NCBI GenBank assembly: GCA_029204225.1 | Contig: CM055111.1 | Span: 16,291,019 to 16,355,018 of the forward strand | From: Diphasiastrum complanatum | Taxonomy: Eukaryota > Streptophyta > Lycopodiopsida > Lycopodiales > Lycopodiaceae | Length of the DNA stretch: 64,000 bases | Direction of reading: 5' to 3' | In this document: positions 22,572 through 33,663 of the stretch, piece after piece | How positions within the stretch are numbered: position 1 is the stretch's first letter | Layout: each line of letters starts with the position of its first letter | The notes under the pieces: model-generated | Database searches by the model: none | Seen by the model: the letters and a program-made list of their open reading frames with translations, nothing else | Told to the model about the DNA's origin: nothing | Position numbers and translations under genes: made by a program

Positions 22572-24060
22572 TGATTATTATGGACTCATGGTTCTATGCA
22601 TGTCCATAAATGAATCACAATTAAATTTGGCCCCATTCATTATGGATGGGCCTAAATACTACTTTGGTAGCATAATTTTATAACAATGATCCCTTTCCTT
22701 TTATATTTCTATTCGCTTGATCCAGACAAAAAGTTAGACTAATTGTACCAGATGGTGAAAATCTGACAGCATTTACAACAACACTATGGTATGAGAGATT
22801 GGCTTCAAATTTTGCAAAGGGCATAGCATTTTCACCAACAGCTGGTGAAGAGGCCAATTCTACATTAAAATTGAAAACAATTTAAGAACCAAAATGCAAG
22901 TGCCCAACACATTACTCTTGACTTTAATAACATAGACACATTAATAAGTTAGCTCTAGCAGTTAAAAAATAAACATATTGTATATCGTACCTTTTATGAG
23001 ATAACAATGATATGAAAGACGTGTATTTCCCTTCAGTTTTCTACTTACAAATCAAGCATCTGCCTAGTATTCCTTAAAGAACCTACTCTTAGGTTTCTAG
23101 AGGTGCTTTTGAATCTACAAAGGACAATTTTCTATTGTTCATTTTGAAATAGGTTACAAATATATCAGAAACACTTTGGTGTAACACCAAAGTGGTGACG
23201 AGATTCATGTTTCCAAGCCTTAAGATCATTGTCCTGCTAAAAATGAGAATTCATTCTTTAAATCTTTACACACACTGAAATTCCATACACAATGCTCACT
23301 AGAAAATGATCGCAAAATTGTGCCCTAACTATCTTGCACTCGACCGAGCTTAATTCCAAGCATATCATCGAGCATTCATCAATCTACTATGCATACTTTA
23401 CAAGACATTGCAATGTAAACTTGTACAAGGAACAACAAAGACCTTAATTTCATGGTCAACACCAGCGGTTGCAAGCAATCCTGAGGGGAGATGGAAGTCG
23501 GGCGAGAGAATAGGCTCCAATCCATGCCAAATTGGTTGCATCACTATTTGAAGACATTGGAATCCCCTTCAGAACCTCTCTCTGTGTCTCTATCTATGGA
23601 GGAGCAGACTCAGCAATTGCCTCAGTTGCCTGTGCGAGTAAAATATTTTGCTAGAGCAACTTTCTGAAGACTATCTAGTCTGAAAGAAAGTTACAATCTG
23701 CCTCTGTGCACATTCAGTACTTTTGCTGTTACAAAGAATCCAATTTTCTCTAGTTTTCGAGCATTTTCGTCTTGTAGTTCTCCACCGAGATTGTATTTCT
23801 GCAATCTGCTCAAGCTGTTTCCTAGTCCATGGGGATTGAGCCACAAGTGTCTGCTTTGGGAAGGTCCAACTTATCTCAGCTTCGTATGCTATTGAACAAC
23901 CATATGTTATGGACCTGTTGTCGTCTTTGCACTTGCCCAACTTGCATCACTGTAGTGTTGCAACATAAATTCATATTCTGTTTTGTAGATCAACCCCAAA
24001 TTGTTTCCATTGTCCCTGACAGGAGCGGCTTTAGACTAGTTTTTCAATATGGCGACACAA
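22572..24060. other. No recognised gene; unassigned DNA
   Basis: An 89-codon minus-strand frame at 23671-23940 (contains SPWTRKQLEQIAEIQSRWRT) has no family I recognise and no supporting splice signals. I see no repeats or LTR ends. Confidence 0.4.
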
Positions 24061-24072
24061 GAATGAACAGAT

Positions 24073-24580
24073 GAAGGATTAGATGATGATTCTACACCAG
24101 GAACTACATCTCTTCATGCTTCAAGTCCTTCAATTGCATCAACCTCAGCCTCTATGAGCTTGTTCAATGAATCGATGATGGAACAGATCACGAAGTTACA
24201 CAAGCAGCAGATGGAGCAGCTCACAGTCCAATTTGACCAAAAATTGAAGGCTCCTCAAAATACTGCAGCACCACAACCAAATCCTTATCAACAGCAGTAT
24301 CTTCAACGAGACAATGTTTGGTGTCCCATTTGTACCCATAATCACACTTCCAACGAGTGTCCGGTACTGAAGTAGAATTTGAAGCTGATGCATAGATATT
24401 GTCATTTGTGCAATGCGTCCTCGCACGACACTATGTATTGCCCCTACAACCCACAGATCATACAGCAAAAGAGAGCTCAATTCCAAACCTCTTATGCTTA
24501 CCATCAAGGAGCACCTAATGCAGCAGCAAGGCTTGGACCAGGCTCTCAACAACAAAGAATGGCACTACCAGCACCACCAG
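24073..24580 (+). pseudogene. R3 gag, first part, with two zinc knuckles
   Basis: The frame encodes a Ser/Thr-rich start, a Gln-rich helix (MMEQITKLHKQQMEQLTVQF), then WCPICTHNHTSNEC and YCHLCNASSHDTMYC. The second is a perfect CX2CX4HX4C zinc knuckle, which binds RNA. A TAG at 24373 lies between them. The frame is cut after the codons for LPAPP at 24580 by the R2 insertion and continues at 34930. Confidence 0.75.
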
Positions 24581-24686
24581 TGTAGCGCAGGCATCCCAAA
24601 GGGAGCCGTGAACCACGACTTAGCTTCCCAGCCTTCAACTCTTGCCATCCAAACCCACTTGACATACAAGCAGCCAACTCGCCAAC

Positions 24687-25607
24687 AGTTGCGCCGGCGC
24701 CTCAAAGGGCGCTGGGACTTGAGCGGTTTCCCCAACACGCGCTTAAGTCTAACATTCATCCATCATGCACTTACGTAAAAGCCAACTCAGAATCGTAAAC
24801 AAGCTTAACCATTCAGACTTAAGAAAACTGGAATCCCAACCAACCCGAAAGCCAACTCAGAATCCGTCCCCAAAAGGTAACCAAAGGCAAAGACAAGCCA
24901 CACATGAATCCCAAGGCATAGTGGTCGCCAAACTGACCAATTGGCATAGCGGCAAGCCCCATGTCGATGACAGGGACCCTTAGGCGCCAGCGACGCAAAA
25001 AGGTTGTAGTAAGGGTCCTTCCACTTGGACCAGTCCCGGAGGCGAAACCGAAATGGTAATCATCCCCAAGGATCAACTTTATTAGATTTGGAAGAGGTTA
25101 CATTCATACATAGACTGACCGGTCTCGGGGCCACCAACACGTGCTGGGCATTGTGCCTGGCTCGTGCTGGTAGAGGGAGCTGAGACCTGGCGACTGGATT
25201 CCTGGCGCTGGTTGAGCTGCCCAAGTTTTTGTCTGCCGGACTCCCCCTATAGTTCTGCTGTGATTCGGCGCACCCCCTCTGGTTTGAAACATAGTGCTTT
25301 CTGGTAAAGCACGCTTTTTAGGACTTAGTTTTTATTTTGCTGATTAAGCCTGGCAAGCCTGGCAGAATCAGTCTGGCTCCCGGACATGGGTCCCGGGAGC
25401 CGTCCCGGCGGCCGAATCAACCTGCTTTCATGACTAGGCCATGACTCGAGCTCCAGAGCTAGCTCATGACTTTGTGACTACTTGACTGGCTCACCACAGG
25501 TCGGAGGCTCAGTCCTTGACATTCTAACTTGCTCTGGGACCTTAGGGAGTGTCACCCCTTTGAGTCTTACAGGGCACGCTGGGTGCACCCAAGTCAGCTT
25601 TACAACA
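24687..25607 (-). repeat. R1 3' LTR
   Basis: 921 bp, same length as the partner at 29022-29942. By eye I found a single difference (gcctggcaagcc at about 25347 versus gcctgacaagcc at about 29682). The minus-strand start TGTTGTAAAGCT is shared with the R2 LTR. Confidence 0.93.
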
Positions 25608-25974
25608 TCCTCCCCTCGTTTGAGAAAGCTGATGTCCTCATCAGGGCCAAACTAGAACCTAAGACTCATGGCACGGGCTTAATTCACCGGCCAGACTTTA
25701 GTCACATATACAAGGGCACGGGCTTGATTCACCGGCCAAAGAAAACCAACTGTAAAGCAGAGTAATGATATTGTGTTTTACACCCCGCACAGGAAAAGTG
25801 TGGATCTAGTTCACTTACGTAAAACCTGTGTGAAGCTGCTGCACTTAGACATCAAACTGAAGCTCACTCCTCAATGAGAAATGCGGCTTACTTTATTAGC
25901 ATGAAAGAAAAAGGTACTCACGGATCCCTTAAGCCTCAGATATGTCGTTGTGGTCGCACATCTGGATGAGTCCC

Positions 25975-28188
25975 CTAGGACTCTAGATATTTCGTTTGGT
26001 CGTCCAGTTTGAGCTCCTTGAGCTCTGCATCGGCACTTAGATTCACCTTTGACGTAGAAACTGCAGGCAATGTTGGCTCCATTTGACCTCGCGTCAACTG
26101 GTTTGTCACTGTTGGATGTCTTTCATTAAAAAGATGAGTTTTCGCTTGGTCACACAAGGTGAGCTCCTTGAGCTCTGCATCGGCACTTGAATTCACCTTT
26201 GATGTAGAGACTATAGGCAATTTTGGCTCCATTTGTTCCCGTGCCAGCTGGTCTGTCACTGTTGGTTGTCCTTCGTTAAATAGGTGAATGAGATTGGGAG
26301 GAATGGTTGGCTCAGGTTCATTTGTGTCGTTCTTTTCTAGTTGGTCCCCTGGCACAGCTCTGACGACACAAGGTCTCCTGCCATTATATAATAACACAAG
26401 GTTAACCCCTTTTGCCAAGAAGGCCACCACATGTTCGTTAAACCAACTTAATCCCAAAATAGCGTCGAAGGCATCCATCTTCAAGATTGTGAACGTTAGT
26501 CGATTCTTCCAGGCTCCCAGAGAGATTGGTAAGTTGGTTGCCAATCTACAAGTGGTCATTGTACCTTTCGCGGTCTCCACACAAATAGGAGTCACATTTT
26601 CTTCACATTGGATGTCCAATTCTCCTGTCAGTTTTTCTGACAAGTAGTTATGAGACGCCCCCAGGTCTACCATGAAGTAAATGATCCTGCCTTGAATACA
26701 GCCTTTCAGGTACAATAACTTGGATCCTCTCGCAGGAGTCGCCATAAGATGTTCACGATAAGCCGCAAGTGCCCCTATCTGTTGCAAGGCATTCAGGTCA
26801 GACTCCGTCAAATCCGTTTCTGGGTCCTCTTCATCATCTTGTTCACCATCTTCTTGATCAAATGCCTCTCTCTCCATCCTATCAAATCCTTCAATGGCAG
26901 CCATGATTTGCTTATTCAATGGTTTGGGGCATGATCTCCAAGAGTGACCTTGCTGATGACAGTTGAAGCAACGCATGGAACTGCCCACTGTTGGTGAGCT
27001 GTTGCTGTGACTAGTCGAAGATCCAACATTGTTTCTTCTCTGGAACATGTTCCCTCCATTGTTGCCTTGGTTGCCAAACCCTGTTTTTGTTGGGAATTTA
27101 TTCACGCTACTCGAGGCTTGGTTGCCATTTGGAGCTGAGTCCCCTCTTGAAAAGAAGCTCGGACTCGGTCTGGATCCACTAAATACTCTTGTTGAGGTTG
27201 CGGGAGCAGCTGGTGCCAATGTGCTCTCATAATCACAAACCATTTCAGCCGCTCGAATAGTTGAATTGAAATCATGGGGCATGTAGCTGTCTATCGCACG
27301 TCGGGTCCAGGATTGCATTCCAGACAATAGGTAATGAGTTTTGTCCGCCTCGGACATATCTTCAATAACCCATACACTCTGTCTGAATCTATTGAGGTAC
27401 TCTCGCAATGACCCTTTCTGTTTGAGCCCCGATAATTCTGTCCTCAATCTCATGTGTGAATCCTTCGGTATGAACTCCTCTCGTAACGCGGCTTTGAATG
27501 CGTCCCATGTTTGAAAATGCATTCCTGCCATCCGGTACCAATTTGTAGTGTAGCCCTCAAAATATGCTAATGCCAAGTCAGTTCTTTCTTCCTCAGGAGT
27601 GTTCATTAGACGGAAGTAATGGTCCATGTGAAACAACCAATCTTCCACAACTCGAATATCACGCTCTCCTTTGAAAGTAGGTGGTGCTTTCACTTTGGCA
27701 GTCTTTCTTGGGCCCTCCGTGGTTCGCGCTCGTGGTTCTCTTGGTATCTGTGGAGGAGGCGCCACTGCATTCTCCCTAGTTGCTTCCAACTCTTCAAACC
27801 TGGCTTCGAGCTGTGTTAGCCCGTCTCTCATTTCTCTAGCAAGGTTAATTTGGGTAAGATTCATGGCTCGCAAGGATGTTTGCCATTCTTTCCTTTCGGT
27901 TTCTCTATCCTTCTTCACCTCGCTAAGCATAGCCGTCATTGCGCTTGATAAGTATTGCCGCATCTTCACTTCAAAGAGGTCCTGTTGTGCCTCTGGCAAG
28001 GGTTCATCTCTTGGTGTAGGTTCAGAAGGGCCACCCATCTCTTCATGGAGGGGCGCCACTGTGGAGTGCATACGCTCTTTCTTTCTCGACTTGGACCTGG
28101 TGCCATCTCGATGCATGCGAGAGCTGTATTCTCGAGTCAGCTCTTCTCCGTCCGTCAGTGCTCGTAACTCTTCAAGATGGTCCTCCAT
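25975..28188 (-). CDS. R1 Gag-protease polyprotein (737 aa), intact
   Basis: One uninterrupted frame from ATG at 28188. Residues 1-60 are charged; about 85-145 form a helical, probably coiled-coil part (LTQLEARFEELEATREN); about 165-330 are the gypsy-type Gag core (FKGERDIRVVEDWLFHMDHY, ALAYFEGYTTNWYRM, KGSLREYLNRF); about 340-400 are Ser/Asn/Gly-rich; CFNCHQQGHSWRSC at about 407 is a zinc knuckle; MVDLGASHNYLS near 507 and ILGLSWFNEH near 595 are the two landmarks of a retropepsin. The usual D-S/T-G triad is D-L-G here, which may weaken the protease. The C-terminus holds two similar repeats (STSKVNSSADAELKEL and STSKVNLSADAELKEL). The frame stops at 25975 with no downstream pol. Gag would form particles and package element RNA. 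Confidence 0.93.
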   Translation of the reverse strand: MEDHLEELRALTDGEELTREYSSRMHRDGTRSKSRKKERMHSTVAPLHEEMGGPSEPTPRDEPLPEAQQDLFEVKMRQYLSSAMTAMLSEVKKDRETERKEWQTSLRAMNLTQINLAREMRDGLTQLEARFEELEATRENAVAPPPQIPREPRARTTEGPRKTAKVKAPPTFKGERDIRVVEDWLFHMDHYFRLMNTPEEERTDLALAYFEGYTTNWYRMAGMHFQTWDAFKAALREEFIPKDSHMRLRTELSGLKQKGSLREYLNRFRQSVWVIEDMSEADKTHYLLSGMQSWTRRAIDSYMPHDFNSTIRAAEMVCDYESTLAPAAPATSTRVFSGSRPSPSFFSRGDSAPNGNQASSSVNKFPTKTGFGNQGNNGGNMFQRRNNVGSSTSHSNSSPTVGSSMRCFNCHQQGHSWRSCPKPLNKQIMAAIEGFDRMEREAFDQEDGEQDDEEDPETDLTESDLNALQQIGALAAYREHLMATPARGSKLLYLKGCIQGRIIYFMVDLGASHNYLSEKLTGELDIQCEENVTPICVETAKGTMTTCRLATNLPISLGAWKNRLTFTILKMDAFDAILGLSWFNEHVVAFLAKGVNLVLLYNGRRPCVVRAVPGDQLEKNDTNEPEPTIPPNLIHLFNEGQPTVTDQLAREQMEPKLPIVSTSKVNSSADAELKELTLCDQAKTHLFNERHPTVTNQLTRGQMEPTLPAVSTSKVNLSADAELKELKLDDQTKYLES

Positions 28189-28544
28189 TATAGTCAGAGG
28201 TGTACTTCCAACAGATTATCGCCTCAATCCTTTTTATATTTGAAGCTCTCCCTTCTGTCAGCCGGGCCCCACAGCTCTCTTTTCTTCTTTATTAAATCAG
28301 CTTCAATGAAAATATCCCTTCCTCAAACTTAGCACGCCCACATCACCTGAGAGCCAAGTAGGAACCAGGTCATTTGTGTCCAAGCAAGCACACGACAAAC
28401 GAAACATACCAACCAAAGCAAACATAGAGGATCCCTCTCAAGCCACAAACCCCCCCTGAGACCGGACGTAGGACCTTTGCCTAGCCGCGCCCACACAAAT
28501 CTATCACAGAATTAGCCCACGGGGAAACATCCATCCAACCATCC

Positions 28545-28930
28545 GTGCTTTCACCATTAAGCAGCACATTGCCTCAGTCACGCCCCACCACTTTTTGGTC
28601 GATAGCCCTTATAGCTAAACGATCGGCAGCTATCCCGCACCGGCAGCTAACCACCCGTGCTTTACACCCGAATTCGAGCAGCATCTCTGTATCAATGGTT
28701 AACCCGTACAGTTCGAATATGTCGCCCCGCACCCCACAAGGTACAGACCGTGCTTTCACCTACCTAGGCAGCACTTTGCCTCATCCGTCCTACGTGCAGA
28801 CAGCGCCAGGCCCGAACCGCGAGAACTGACCGTGCTTACACCTCGAGGGCAGCACTTTGACTCATCAAGTCCCCCGTTCTGCCGACCACCCCGACCGTGG
28901 ACGCACCCGTGCTTACACTGTGGGTAGCAC
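28545..28930 (-). other. R1 leader: five iterated GTGCT/AGCAC stem-loops
   Basis: Plus-strand pairs GTGCT..AGCAC occur at 28545-28567, 28657-28684 (imperfect, ends AGCAT), 28750-28774, 28832-28855 and 28909-28930. Each has a 10-20 nt loop and is followed by a ttg-rich tail (four of five read ttgcctca or similar). They lie between the primer site and the gag start, where retroelement RNAs carry packaging and dimerisation signals. The stem-loop role is inferred. Confidence 0.7.
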
Positions 28931-29006
28931 CTTGCGCAACGGTTGTCCTGACAAATCCCAAAAACGTGGCCATCCCTGTGAGACTTGCGTAGCTGACCGG
29001 CTAGTC

Positions 29007-29019
29007 GGCTCTGATACCA
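29007..29019 (-). other. R1 primer-binding site
   Basis: Minus strand TGGTATCAGAGCC, complementary to the initiator Met-tRNA 3' end, two bases inside the 5' LTR. Confidence 0.93.
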
Positions 29020-29021
29020 CA

Positions 29022-29942
29022 AGTTGCGCCGGCGCCTCAAAGGGCGCTGGGACTTGAGCGGTTTCCCCAACACGCGCTTAAGTCTAACATTCATCCATCA
29101 TGCACTTACGTAAAAGCCAACTCAGAATCGTAAACAAGCTTAACCATTCAGACTTAAGAAAACTGGAATCCCAACCAACCCGAAAGCCAACTCAGAATCC
29201 GTCCCCAAAAGGTAACCAAAGGCAAAGACAAGCCACACATGAATCCCAAGGCATAGTGGTCGCCAAACTGACCAATTGGCATAGCGGCAAGCCCCATGTC
29301 GATGACAGGGACCCTTAGGCGCCAGCGACGCAAAAAGGTTGTAGTAAGGGTCCTTCCACTTGGACCAGTCCCGGAGGCGAAACCGAAATGGTAATCATCC
29401 CCAAGGATCAACTTTATTAGATTTGGAAGAGGTTACATTCATACATAGACTGACCGGTCTCGGGGCCACCAACACGTGCTGGGCATTGTGCCTGGCTCGT
29501 GCTGGTAGAGGGAGCTGAGACCTGGCGACTGGATTCCTGGCGCTGGTTGAGCTGCCCAAGTTTTTGTCTGCCGGACTCCCCCTATAGTTCTGCTGTGATT
29601 CGGCGCACCCCCTCTGGTTTGAAACATAGTGCTTTCTGGTAAAGCACGCTTTTTAGGACTTAGTTTTTATTTTGCTGATTAAGCCTGACAAGCCTGGCAG
29701 AATCAGTCTGGCTCCCGGACATGGGTCCCGGGAGCCGTCCCGGCGGCCGAATCAACCTGCTTTCATGACTAGGCCATGACTCGAGCTCCAGAGCTAGCTC
29801 ATGACTTTGTGACTACTTGACTGGCTCACCACAGGTCGGAGGCTCAGTCCTTGACATTCTAACTTGCTCTGGGACCTTAGGGAGTGTCACCCCTTTGAGT
29901 CTTACAGGGCACGCTGGGTGCACCCAAGTCAGCTTTACAACA
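29022..29942 (-). repeat. R1 5' LTR
   Basis: 921 bp, essentially identical to 24687-25607. In element orientation this is the promoter-bearing LTR. Confidence 0.93.
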
Positions 29943-31087
29943 CCAACAACGATCAGACTTAACCAACTTGAAGTTCCGAAAACCAACATTGAGATCCAAC
30001 CTGGCGCCATGCCAGATCGGGGGTCCCGACGTGGGTGACTTCCCTCCAAGCAAGCCGCCCGACATACATCAAACTTAACCAACTCGAAGCTTCGTTACAA
30101 ACGAGTAACATCCATTCCAAGTAAGCGGTCTGACTTACATCAGACTTAACCAACTGAAAGCTTCGTCACGAGCGCTGGAAGCCAACCTGGCGCCACGCCA
30201 GACTGGACAGCCATAAACAGGTAACATCCACCCAAGCAAGCCATCCAACTCAACCGACAGGTTAGAGCCCGTTCCCCAAGAGCTTAACCCATTCACGTTC
30301 ATGCAAGGAACACTCAGAACCACAAGCCGCGACAGATATGGAAACAACCAGTTCTTGGACCAAATGGTCCCGACAGCATACCGCTGGCGCCACGGACCGA
30401 ATGGTCCCGACGGCATACCGCTGGCGTCCCGGGATACGACCCTCAGCTATGTGCCAAGTTAAAAATTTTGATAGCGGCCTTACAACTGGCGCTTTTACCG
30501 AACACTGAAACCCAGAAGGTAATCAGAGTCAGTTTGAGAAAAATCCCACTTTATTGATAAATCTGAGAAGGTTACATTTCAAGTGTGTGACCGACCCTAG
30601 TCTCCGGGGCGCTAGCATGCCAAGGCGAGAGCCATGACAACATTCCAGCAAGGGAGGCTGAGACTTGGTTGGAGCTCGCCCTGAGTCGCAACCCGCACTC
30701 CCCTATAGTATTGGTGTGATTCGGCACCTCCCCTCATACCAAGCACTCTACCTAAGCTGGTAAAGCACGTTTTTTCTCTCTCTAGGATTTTCTCTTTCTA
30801 GAAAGTCATTTTCTCTCTCTAGATTTTATTGATCCCCAGGCTTCCTTTAATCATGCCTAGATCGTGTGAGGTGATTGCACATCGATCTGAGCTCTCTGGA
30901 CTCCGCTAGAACCGATCAAAGATTTTCAGCCATAGGACCTTGGCGCCGGCTGGATTCTGGTCACAGTGGCTCCGGGAGCGGCGCCGGCGCCGTTGGCGCC
31001 GGGAGCAGCAGGGGCGCTGCTGGCGCCGGGGACATAGCTGGTGCCAATGGCACCGGAAGTAAAGCTTGTAAAGGTAGCTTTACAACA
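29943..31087 (-). repeat. R2 3' LTR, larger part (continued from 24581-24686)
   Basis: Together with 24581-24686 it rebuilds a 1246-bp LTR equal in length to 33679-34924. It contains repeated GGCGCC palindromes (densest at 30940-31050) and pyrimidine runs at 30770-30830. The polypurine tract of R2 (minus AAAGGTGGGGTGGA) lies at 31088-31101. Confidence 0.92.
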
Positions 31088-33663
31088 TCCACCCCACCTT
31101 TATAAAATCTGATGTCCTCATCAGATGTCAGATTAAAGTAAAGGTGTCTCTCAATTAAAATGACTATACATTTATGCTACTTGGCACAATACTCAATTTA
31201 CTGGCCACTTTTTATTAACATTGAAGCTGGCACACCACAAGTCGGAGGCTCAGCTCTTTGTACTGAAAAATTACATAACTTGAAACAAATATCTTTGTCT
31301 GGGAAAAGCGTAGATTTGATATCGCTTTCGTAAAACCCGAGAGCCTTATTAACTGGTGACAGAGGCCTTTCTTTGAAATGTTCGCCCCTGTCGCTTCTGA
31401 CTTTCGACTTTGGAACTCCTTTGAGCTCCTGATTTGTCCTTGATGCACTTTGTGTTGAGCTCCCTGAGCTCCAGATTTGTTCGGTTCCGCACAGGTATCA
31501 AGGCTCCCTGAGCCGAAGGATTTATCGTTTGATTGCCCACTTATTGGTCCACTCCGTGCCTAGTTGCTTCTGCACCTTGATTTCTCTCCTTGTCCCAGCC
31601 TGATCTTGATACTTTTCCATCTTGGCTCTTTAAGGTAGGCAAAGATTGAGTACTCTGTAATGCGCCTCTCACTTAGCTTGAAGTAGCTCTTTGAATCAGC
31701 CCAAATGTAACCATTGACCTCGTGGAAAGCCAAAGGGTCGCACCAGTTTGATCCCCATCCGAACTATCTCTTCGCGTTTGTTTGAAGCACTATGTCCGTC
31801 GCGCAAAACTTGACTTTCACAATTCCATCACTGTTCAGTTGCCTCACAGTCAAAACAAGAAGTGTACATCGAGCTTAGCTTCAAGTAGCTCTCTTTGAAT
31901 CAAAAACATGCACCCAGAGTTTGCACTAGTCCGATCTCAACGCGAACTATCCCTTAGCGTCCGTTCGAAATACCAAGTCTCTATGCAAGACTCAACTTTC
32001 ACAGTTCCTTCATTGATCAGCTGCCTTACACGTAACACAAGCCAGCGTACTCATATGTTTCCTCATCATTGCTGGTCCAGAGAAAGCCTATAACAAACTT
32101 TCCTTTCCACAACAAAAACTTGTCAACTTATTAGGTCCAAAGTTCGCCAGTCTCCTCGTGTGAGTATGGCTAGGTCACCTTGAATTTGCCCCCATTTTGA
32201 TCAACTTTCATTCAAAATTTGCCCCAAGAGAGAGGTGTGTGTGATAGTTCCCCTCCACTTAATAAATCAACTGATCGGACTTAGAGTAGAGTTCTTCGGA
32301 CAAAAAACCTTTCCAACACTTTGCTTCCCATCTGCTAGGATTATGGCTCGATCCAACTTGTTGCCAATCTCTGAAGAGGATCCTAGTCTTTTCCCCTTTG
32401 AGGAAAAACCCAACTGATACTGGATATCACCCATGCTCAGTGAGTTTCAGTTCCGAAGGTGGCCGTCCCAAAATGAAGACCAACTGCTATAGAAGATCTC
32501 CCCTGAAATTGCCCTTTCCAACTTTTGACTTCCTGCTTGCATCTGGTGGGCGTTGTCGCAAATGAAACTAACCCAAGAAACAGGCTAGCCATCCATCCTT
32601 TGCAAACATTGAGTCATTTCGTTGTCGTTCACGTGCGAGTACTTGAACCGCAAATCCGCCGCACAGATTCTGGATATCGCTCATGCTCAGTGAGTTTCAG
32701 TTCCGAAGGTGGCCGTCCCAAAATGAAGACCAACTGCTCCATAGAAGATCTCCCCTGAAATGGCCCTTTCCAACTTTTGACTTCCTGCTTGCGTCTGGTG
32801 GGCATTCTCGCAAAATGAAACTAACCTAAGAAACAGGCTAGCCATCCATCCTTTGCAAACATTGAGTCATTTCGTTGTCGTTCACGTGTGAGTACTTAAA
32901 CTGCAAATCCGCCCCACAGATTCTGTAGTCCTCTTTGTTTGATGGTATCAGCCTTCAAAAGAAAAGGTTCCTTCTCGAGCCATCAACTCCTTGTATCACA
33001 AGCAATCATGCAAACCAGGCAAAGCACGAGTACTAAGACTCCACCACGAATACGTACAAGTAAGACACTCAGGCAGGTTTACTAACAAGTAACAAAGACA
33101 AGGTCCCCCTTTGAGATCGTCCTGCCAACGGACCTTTGCCTGGCCGCGCCCATACAAATCGATCACAGAATCAGCCCACATAGGACACCCCTCCAACCAT
33201 CCGTGCTTTCACCATTAAGCAGCACATTGCCTCAGTCACGCCCCACCACTTTTTGGTCGATAGCCCTTATAGCTAAACGATCGGCAGCTATCCCGCACCG
33301 GTAGCTAACCACCCGTGCTTTACACCCGAATTCGAGCAGCATCTCTGTATCAATGGTTAACCCGTACAGTTCGAATATGTCGCCCCGCACCCCACAAGGT
33401 ACAGACCGTGCTTTCACCTACCTAGGCAGCACTTTGCCTCATCCATCCTACGTGCAGACAGCGCCAGGCCCGAACCGCGAGAACTGACCGTGCTTACACC
33501 TCAAGGGCAGCACCTTGACTCATCAAGTCCCCCGTTCTGCCGACCACCCCGACCGTGGACGCACCCGTGCTTACACTATGGGCAGCACCTTGCACAACAG
33601 TTGTCTTGATGAACCCCAAACCGTGGCCATTTCCGTGAGATCCGCATAGCTGACCGGCCAGTC
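31088..33663 (-). other. R2 interior: no coding capacity; 250-bp tandem duplication
   Basis: No frame over about 80 codons and no Gag, protease, RT or integrase motif on either strand. A unit starting tggatatcncncatgctcag at 32421 repeats at 32671 (period 250, ending about 32930). The related element R2b has this unit once (about 40757-41010). Confidence 0.85.
33203..33588 (-). other. R2 leader: the same five stem-loops as R1
   Basis: The ~480 bp next to the primer site are nearly identical to the R1 leader, including all five GTGCT/AGCAC pairs (first 33203-33225, last 33567-33588). Outside the leader the R1 and R2 interiors are different. Confidence 0.75.

Larger units (their letters stand above)
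24687..29942 (-). mobile_element. R1: gag-protease-only LTR element, very young
   Basis: It spans 5256 bp from AGTTGCG to TTTACAACA and is flanked by the target duplication CCAAC (24682-24686, 29943-29947). It sits inside the left LTR of R2. It has two 921-bp LTRs, a minus-strand primer site at 29019-29007, a polypurine tract (minus GAGGGGAGGA, 25608-25617) and one long gag-protease ORF. There is no RT, RNase H or integrase: only 367 bp separate the ORF stop from the LTR. This is the plan of TR-GAG elements, which supply Gag but must borrow polymerase and integrase. Confidence 0.92.

Noticed and set aside
23671-23940. 89-codon minus-strand frame
   Set aside because: No recognisable family, no splice or promoter context; noted in the region entry only.
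24765-25292. Several 60-90 codon frames in 24.7-25.3 kb and again at 29.1-29.6 kb
   Set aside because: They are identical because they lie in the two R1 LTRs. No start context, motif or conservation beyond LTR identity.
29813-30416. Minus-strand frames repeated at 33494-34253, 38107-38755 and 41577-42266
   Set aside because: They are LTR and leader readings of R2/R2b; frame integrity is lost between copies, which argues against coding.
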